Positions 61,701-64,000 of a stretch of DNA of 64,000 nt are shown here, in pieces. The number at the start of each line of letters is the position of its first letter. Positions within the stretch are counted from its first letter, which is position 1. The notes beneath the pieces are model-generated. The model was given only the letters and a program-made list of their open reading frames with translations, was not told the DNA's origin and searched no databases. A program made the translations under genes and the position numbers. This DNA is from Meandrina meandrites. Lineage: Eukaryota > Cnidaria > Anthozoa > Scleractinia > Meandrinidae. The DNA is taken from the NCBI GenBank assembly GCA_963693305.1, contig OY855916.1, positions 8,520,001-8,584,000 on the forward strand. The letters are read 5' to 3'.

Positions 61701-63566
61701 TACATGTTGTTTATTTATTGTTTCTTTTTTTGTAGTGATTTGTTTGGTGTTGACATGAGTAATCCTTCATTAGCAGAGCAGAGCTCTGAAAATGGACATG
61801 TGTCAATTTCTGGTAAGTCAAGTGGCTAGCAAATTACACTGAGGTACGTTAGTGGCTAGCTTGCTGGCACGTGGACAGCACAAGACAGTAAACTAGAAAT
61901 AATGCTGTAAATGTATTTTATTACAGCAAAGAGGCAGGTAATGTTGTATAATTATATAATTATGCCAACATCATTTTAATACATTATTTTTAATTACATT
62001 TTCACCATAATTTATGTCATACAATGACAATTCTAGTTATAATTTATATGGAGGTGGGCATTACCGGTAGTTCAGTATCTGAGCTTTTTGTGTATTCATG
62101 AATTAGCAATAACTAGCAAAATAATGATTTGCACTGTATGCAACACTGTCGTGTGGAATGTTTATTTGTATGATATGTCTGAGCTATACAATGATATTTT
62201 TTCAACAGTCTTGACTAAGCCAGGTGACAAATTATCTACCATGCTCCAGTTTGATGATGTTAAAGAGATGTGGAAATATTTTACAACCACTGGTCTGCCT
62301 GGACAAGGAAAAGCTGGCCCCTCGCCAGTAAGTACATGTAGATTTGCTATACACTGTTAGTATACCGAAGTGTAGAGTATGGATTGGGAGTTGAAAGTGG
62401 CATTCTGCTATACTTTCGTCATTCAGCAGCAAATCTAAAATTAAATGGGAAATAGACAAACTTTCATTGTGAGTGGTCAACAGTGCAACACAAAATTTTT
62501 GCACCTGGGCTTCCTGTGGTGAAATGTTGTTTTAATTTTTTTGTTGTACTAATGCAGACAGGAAAAACATGGAATGGAGCAGTTTGTTGTGAAAGAGAAG
62601 TCCTGCCCAACACCTCACAGGTAAAGTGCCGTAAGATGTTAACTTGTAAACCCTAGCAGCAGCGTTTATTCAGAACTTTTTTGGGAGAAGATGAAGAAAC
62701 AAATATTAATATTTTTTTGCATGAAGATTCTGTCAGTAAGACAAAAATTAATGCCTGAAAGTTAATACTGTAAGATCTCTTATGTGACTCTGTTGTTAAA
62801 AAAATAAAAGGCAGCCTCATAAAAATAACGGTATACTTCAAATAAATGAAATGATGCACTCCAAATCCCAGCCACTGAAAAAAAAATTCAGTGGCTCAGC
62901 TGGGATTTGAACCCACGACCTTCGGGCCACTGCTTTACCATCTGAGCTACAGAGCTATAGTATACTTACGAGTTCCGTTTGCTGTCTACTAACTTTTGCT
63001 TCTCTATGCTCAATTTATTCCTTTTTTTAGACCTTCACATTTTTCTTGGCATGGCATTTTCCACACAGGTATATACTGCACACTGTATATACATATATTT
63101 GATGTCCATCAAGAAAAGTAAAAAAAATAATTATAAACATTTATATGGAATTGCACATGTTGGCCGCTGAATTTAATTATTCATACCCTGTTTAATTCCT
63201 GGCCAAATGACAAGTGATTCCTGTGTCAGTTTAAAGACAACTTGATAACCATGACAATATTTGGGGCGGCACATCGGTCAGAATTAATTTGTTATGATGG
63301 TTTATTTATCTTTATCATCTTCCAGTTGATAGTCGACTTGGTGTTTCATTAGCTGCTGACGCAGCACAACAGTTTCTCTTGAAACTAATAAATTTTTACG
63401 TCCGTTGACGTACATGTGGGTTATTTTATTTCACTCCCAAACTTAGAGTCGCATTTTGTTTCACAGATATGTAAACTGGAGCCAGGCATCCTTTGGCATA
63501 AATGACCCCAACACAAAGTTTTATATTGGAAACCAGTACAGCAAGTTCTGGAAGGACGTTGTGGAG
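49683..63566 (+). CDS. PB1-like domain + GH116 (glucosylceramidase-like) protein, N-terminal 16 exons
   Basis: Sixteen exons with GT-AG borders follow one another in phase except at one junction (exons 5/6). Residues about 4-80 look like a PB1 domain: a beta strand [12 protein letters not shown], the [12 protein letters not shown] helix and an acidic OPCA-type core [10 protein letters not shown] then [10 protein letters not shown] Cys-rich linker follows (SCC, SCCE). From about residue 172 the N-terminal beta-sandwich domain of glycoside hydrolase family 116 is recognisable: [74 protein letters not shown]116 includes non-lysosomal beta-glucosylceramidases (GBA2) and bacterial beta-glucosidases; this copy reads more like the bacterial type. 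The catalytic (alpha/alpha)6 domain with the acidic residues is beyond the window, so activity cannot be judged. No signal peptide at the start. The start ATG is the first in the frame of exon 1. Confidence 0.75.
50060..50174. mobile_element. Perfect palindrome with 9-bp target duplication
   Basis: Two 57-bp arms identical as reverse complements with a single T between; the arm starts TAGCCTGCGAACGCAGACG. GCGAGAGGG flanks both sides. Long perfect inverted repeats with 9-bp duplications are Mutator-like. A decayed relative is near 42,383-42,440. Confidence 0.85.
50745..51210. repeat. AATAAGCGCCCC repeat copies
   Basis: At least six copies of AATAAGC(G)CCCC in two groups; a third group is at 63,590-63,700 (AATAAGTGCCCC). 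Confidence 0.7.
51240..51565 (-). mobile_element. SINE-like element
   Basis: Contains the reverse complement of the 48,165 SINE core (GGACTAGCATCCCATCC) and a tRNA-like B-box stretch GAGCTTGAACCCTGGAC. Confidence 0.45.
52113..52206 (+). CDS. GH116-like gene, exon 2
   Basis: 94 bp, acceptor TTGTTGTCTCAG, donor TTT|GTAAGT. Codes for the PB1-like helix and the first half of the acidic core. Confidence 0.72.
52425..52492 (-). repeat. tRNA-like SINE head
   Basis: The minus strand reads TAGTGTGGTTAGAGTG (A-box-like) and GGTTCAACACC (B-box-like) at tRNA spacing, but no good acceptor stem; most likely a SINE promoter remnant. Confidence 0.4.
52689..53460. mobile_element. Inverted-repeat element, about 0.77 kb
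   Basis: ACAGCAGCGCTTCAAGCT at the left is mirrored by AGCTTGAAGCACTGT at the right, and GGTCGCC / GGCGACC motifs follow inside both ends. A 76-bp hairpin is nested in it. Confidence 0.5.
52991..53066. mobile_element. Hairpin MITE with 8-bp target duplication
   Basis: Arms start TAGCCTCCTCCGCAGACGTT and end with the near complement; TCATGGAG flanks both sides. Its ends resemble those of the palindrome at 50,060. Confidence 0.65.
53874..54008 (+). CDS. GH116-like gene, exon 3
   Basis: 135 bp, phase 0 to 0, acceptor ATGTTAG, donor GAAG|GTAAGT. Ends the PB1-like domain ([12 protein letters not shown]) and begins the linker. Confidence 0.72.
54090..54760. repeat. Dispersed repeat, copy without the TTAA insertion
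   Basis: Matches 26,600-26,914 through CTCTACACCTGAGCTTGC and on to ATATCAAAGATG, where the other copy has its TTAA element. Confidence 0.6.
55041..55345. repeat. Tandem repeat, unit about 100-110 bp
   Basis: Two and a half diverged units, each ending CTTGTACAGCATAATAAACAG, in intron 3. Confidence 0.75.
55418..55527 (+). CDS. GH116-like gene, exon 4
   Basis: 110 bp, phase 0 to 2, acceptor GTTTACAG, donor AAAAA|GTAAGC. Cys-rich linker, then [16 protein letters not shown]. Confidence 0.7.
55528..56755. other. Intron 4 of the GH116-like gene
   Basis: Repeats with a CGCGAGCTAGTGCGCGCTAA-like stretch near 56,080; GAGTTGAAACGTG and its complement near 55,773 and 56,210 suggest a 0.45-kb inverted-repeat element. 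No coding signal. Confidence 0.4.
56756..56828 (+). CDS. GH116-like gene, exon 5
   Basis: 73 bp, phase 2 to 0, acceptor CTATTATCAG, donor CCA|GTAGGC. Codes for [20 protein letters not shown], as expected before the GH116 N-terminal domain. Confidence 0.68.
57058..57400. repeat. Copy of the 30,660-31,370 element
   Basis: TAGAAACACAGAACTAGCAC and AAGAGAATTTACATTTTGAT are shared with 30,653-30,725. Confidence 0.65.
57551..57849. mobile_element. Inverted-repeat element with G and C runs
   Basis: TTCAGGGGCATAGCTTGG plus a G run at the left and a C run plus AGCTGCGCCCCTGAC at the right. Confidence 0.5.
58018..58123 (+). CDS. GH116-like gene, exon 6 (frame problem at its start)
   Basis: 106 bp, acceptor TGTCTATAG, donor ATACG|GTGTGT. 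The useful frame ([16 protein letters not shown], then [10 protein letters not shown]) needs the exon to enter in phase 1, but exon 5 ends in phase 0; read straight on, a stop appears after four codons. One extra G in the run GTGGGGGC would cure this. Confidence 0.62.
58527..58624 (+). CDS. GH116-like gene, exon 7
   Basis: 98 bp, acceptor TTTCTTCAG, donor CATA|GTAGGT. Codes for [20 protein letters not shown] and on to TPAAYVTDH. Confidence 0.7.
59206..59292 (+). CDS. GH116-like gene, exon 8
   Basis: 87 bp, acceptor TTTTTAAG, donor GAAG|GTTTGT. Codes for [20 protein letters not shown] and TAKYPIAE. Confidence 0.7.
59705..60020. mobile_element. MITE, uninterrupted relative of 46,430-47,897
   Basis: G run then GACTCCTGTATGAAAGG at the left; CAAGCATCCCAGCCC and a C run at the right; the interior (TTTGGTCTCAGTAAGGGTGT) matches both broken halves at 47,075 and 47,765. 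Confidence 0.6.
60133..60275 (+). CDS. GH116-like gene, exon 9
   Basis: 143 bp, acceptor GTTTTCCAG, donor AAAG|GTAAGC. Holds the most family-typical stretch, [20 protein letters not shown] followed by [13 protein letters not shown]. Confidence 0.78.
60470..60880. repeat. AATAATTGCCCC-type repeats in intron 9
   Basis: Several AATAATTGCCCC-like units, similar in style to AATAAGCGCCCC at 50.8 kb. Confidence 0.45.
61030..61096 (+). CDS. GH116-like gene, exon 10
   Basis: 67 bp, acceptor ATATGTAAG, donor GAAG|GTCAGT. Codes for [15 protein letters not shown] and IKPITSE. Confidence 0.75.
61582..61630 (+). CDS. GH116-like gene, exon 11
   Basis: 49 bp, acceptor CATTTGCAG, donor CCAG|GTGGGA. Codes for [15 protein letters not shown]. 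Confidence 0.65.
61736..61812 (+). CDS. GH116-like gene, exon 12
   Basis: 77 bp, acceptor TTTTTTGTAG, donor TCTG|GTAAGT. Codes for [20 protein letters not shown]. Confidence 0.68.
62209..62327 (+). CDS. GH116-like gene, exon 13
   Basis: 119 bp, acceptor TTCAACAG, donor CCA|GTAAGT. Codes for [20 protein letters not shown] and [19 protein letters not shown]. Confidence 0.72.
62558..62620 (+). CDS. GH116-like gene, exon 14
   Basis: 63 bp, phase 0 to 0, acceptor TAATGCAG, donor ACAG|GTAAAG. Codes for [20 protein letters not shown]. Confidence 0.7.
62893..62959 (-). repeat. tRNA-like sequence (SINE head or tRNA pseudogene)
   Basis: The minus strand has TAGCTCAGATGGTAAAGC (A box), GGTCGTGGGTTCAAATCCC (B box) at correct spacing. 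The acceptor stem is poor and the anticodon is unclear. A duplicate GTGGCT pair (CAGTGGCT / AGCCACTG) with an A run follows, as in SINEs. It lies in an intron. Confidence 0.5.
63031..63068 (+). CDS. GH116-like gene, exon 15
   Basis: 38 bp micro-exon, acceptor CTTTTTTTAG, donor ACAG|GTATAT. Codes for [12 protein letters not shown], a strand conserved in GH116 N-terminal domains. Confidence 0.75.
63467..63566 (+). CDS. GH116-like gene, exon 16 (last in window)
   Basis: 100 bp, acceptor TTTGTTTCACAG, donor GGAG|GTGAGA. Codes for [20 protein letters not shown] and [14 protein letters not shown]. Ends in phase 0; the catalytic part follows outside. Confidence 0.77.
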
Positions 63567-63589
63567 GTGAGAGCTTACTGTAAATGATC

Positions 63590-63970
63590 TAATAAATGCC
63601 CACTTACAAATAAACGCCTCGTATCTAATAAGTGCCCCCCTTGAGGTACAAAGGTTGTATTAAACGCTTCCCTCTAATAAACGTCCCGTGTCTAATTGTA
63701 AACCACCCCCCCCCCCCCCCCGGCAGCCCCAAGAGTAGCCTCAACCATCGAAGAGGCCAACGATGGCAACATGGTTGCCCCCAATGATGATGAAGACAGC
63801 GATATCAAACCATGAACGACATCTGTGCAGATTGGATACTCCGCGAGGAAACTACGCGTCTTATTTGTTTTGTTGGCATTGTAAGTTATAGTTAAAGGAG
63901 TAATGTCCAGGATTGAACGCAGCAACGAAAATTACAAAATTTCGTATCCTTCGAAAATGACGAAAAATCG
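63590..63970. repeat. Repeat-rich start of the next intron
   Basis: AATAAGTGCCCCCC-type units to 63,700, a C run, then a plus-strand scrap (EDSDIKP then stop at about 63,813) that may be the end of a transposase, and GACGAAAATGACGAAAA repeats at the edge. Confidence 0.45.
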
Positions 63971-64000
63971 CTGTCGCGACGAAAATGACGAAAACTCGCA

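Noticed and set aside
62893..62959. Functional tRNA gene
   Set aside because: A and B boxes are present, but the acceptor stem does not pair well and the neighbouring inverted GTGGCT and A run point to a SINE.

Overview
The window looks like nuclear DNA of an animal, most likely an anthozoan cnidarian such as a stony coral or sea anemone. Reasons: it is AT-rich, exons are short with GT-AG introns of 0.2 to 9 kb, there is a single-exon rhodopsin-type GPCR of the kind cnidarians carry in large numbers, and non-coding DNA is packed with foldback and TTAA-flanked DNA elements, LINE fragments, a Penelope-like fragment and tRNA-like SINE pieces. No bacterial operon, CRISPR array or functional rRNA gene is seen. 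The cnidarian assignment is inference.

Minus strand, about 270 to 33,690: part of one large gene whose exons repeat as a four-exon cassette (D 158 bp, B 91 or 94 bp, C 161 or 164 bp, L 52 bp; intron phases 1-0, 0-1, 1-0, 0-1). Each cassette adds 154 or 155 codons in frame. The product aligns, by my reading, with the internal repeat region of IQGAP scaffold proteins: D and C are two successive repeats, B and L the linkers. Five complete cassettes plus one partial cassette (C and L only) are present, 22 exons in all, every one open with plausible splice sites. Introns are inflated by transposon insertions; the gene runs off the left edge and its 5' part was not found.

33.7 to 43 kb: no convincing gene. 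It holds nested inverted-repeat elements (34,714-36,006), a 7-bp tandem repeat, and a roughly 480-bp CAGT tetranucleotide array with a second shorter array separated by a retroelement-like tail.

43,010 to 44,071 (minus): a single-exon class A GPCR. Its first ~30 codons lie in a dispersed repeat that recurs at 44.2 kb and, inverted, at 46.0-46.4 kb, so Met45 (43,939) is the better start.

44 to 49.6 kb: a transposon graveyard: inverted duplication, TTAA element, LINE C-termini (one RTE-like), a Penelope-like GIY-YIG fragment, a SINE, and a small MITE in three copies.

Plus strand, 49,683 to 63,566 and beyond: 16 exons of a gene starting with a PB1-like domain and continuing into the N-terminal domain of glycoside hydrolase family 116 (non-lysosomal glucosylceramidase-like). 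The catalytic domain lies past the right edge. The exon 5/exon 6 junction needs one more G than the sequence has, which is either an error in a G run or a real frameshift. Introns of this gene carry MITEs, a perfect 57-bp-arm palindrome, tandem repeats and tRNA-like SINE pieces.
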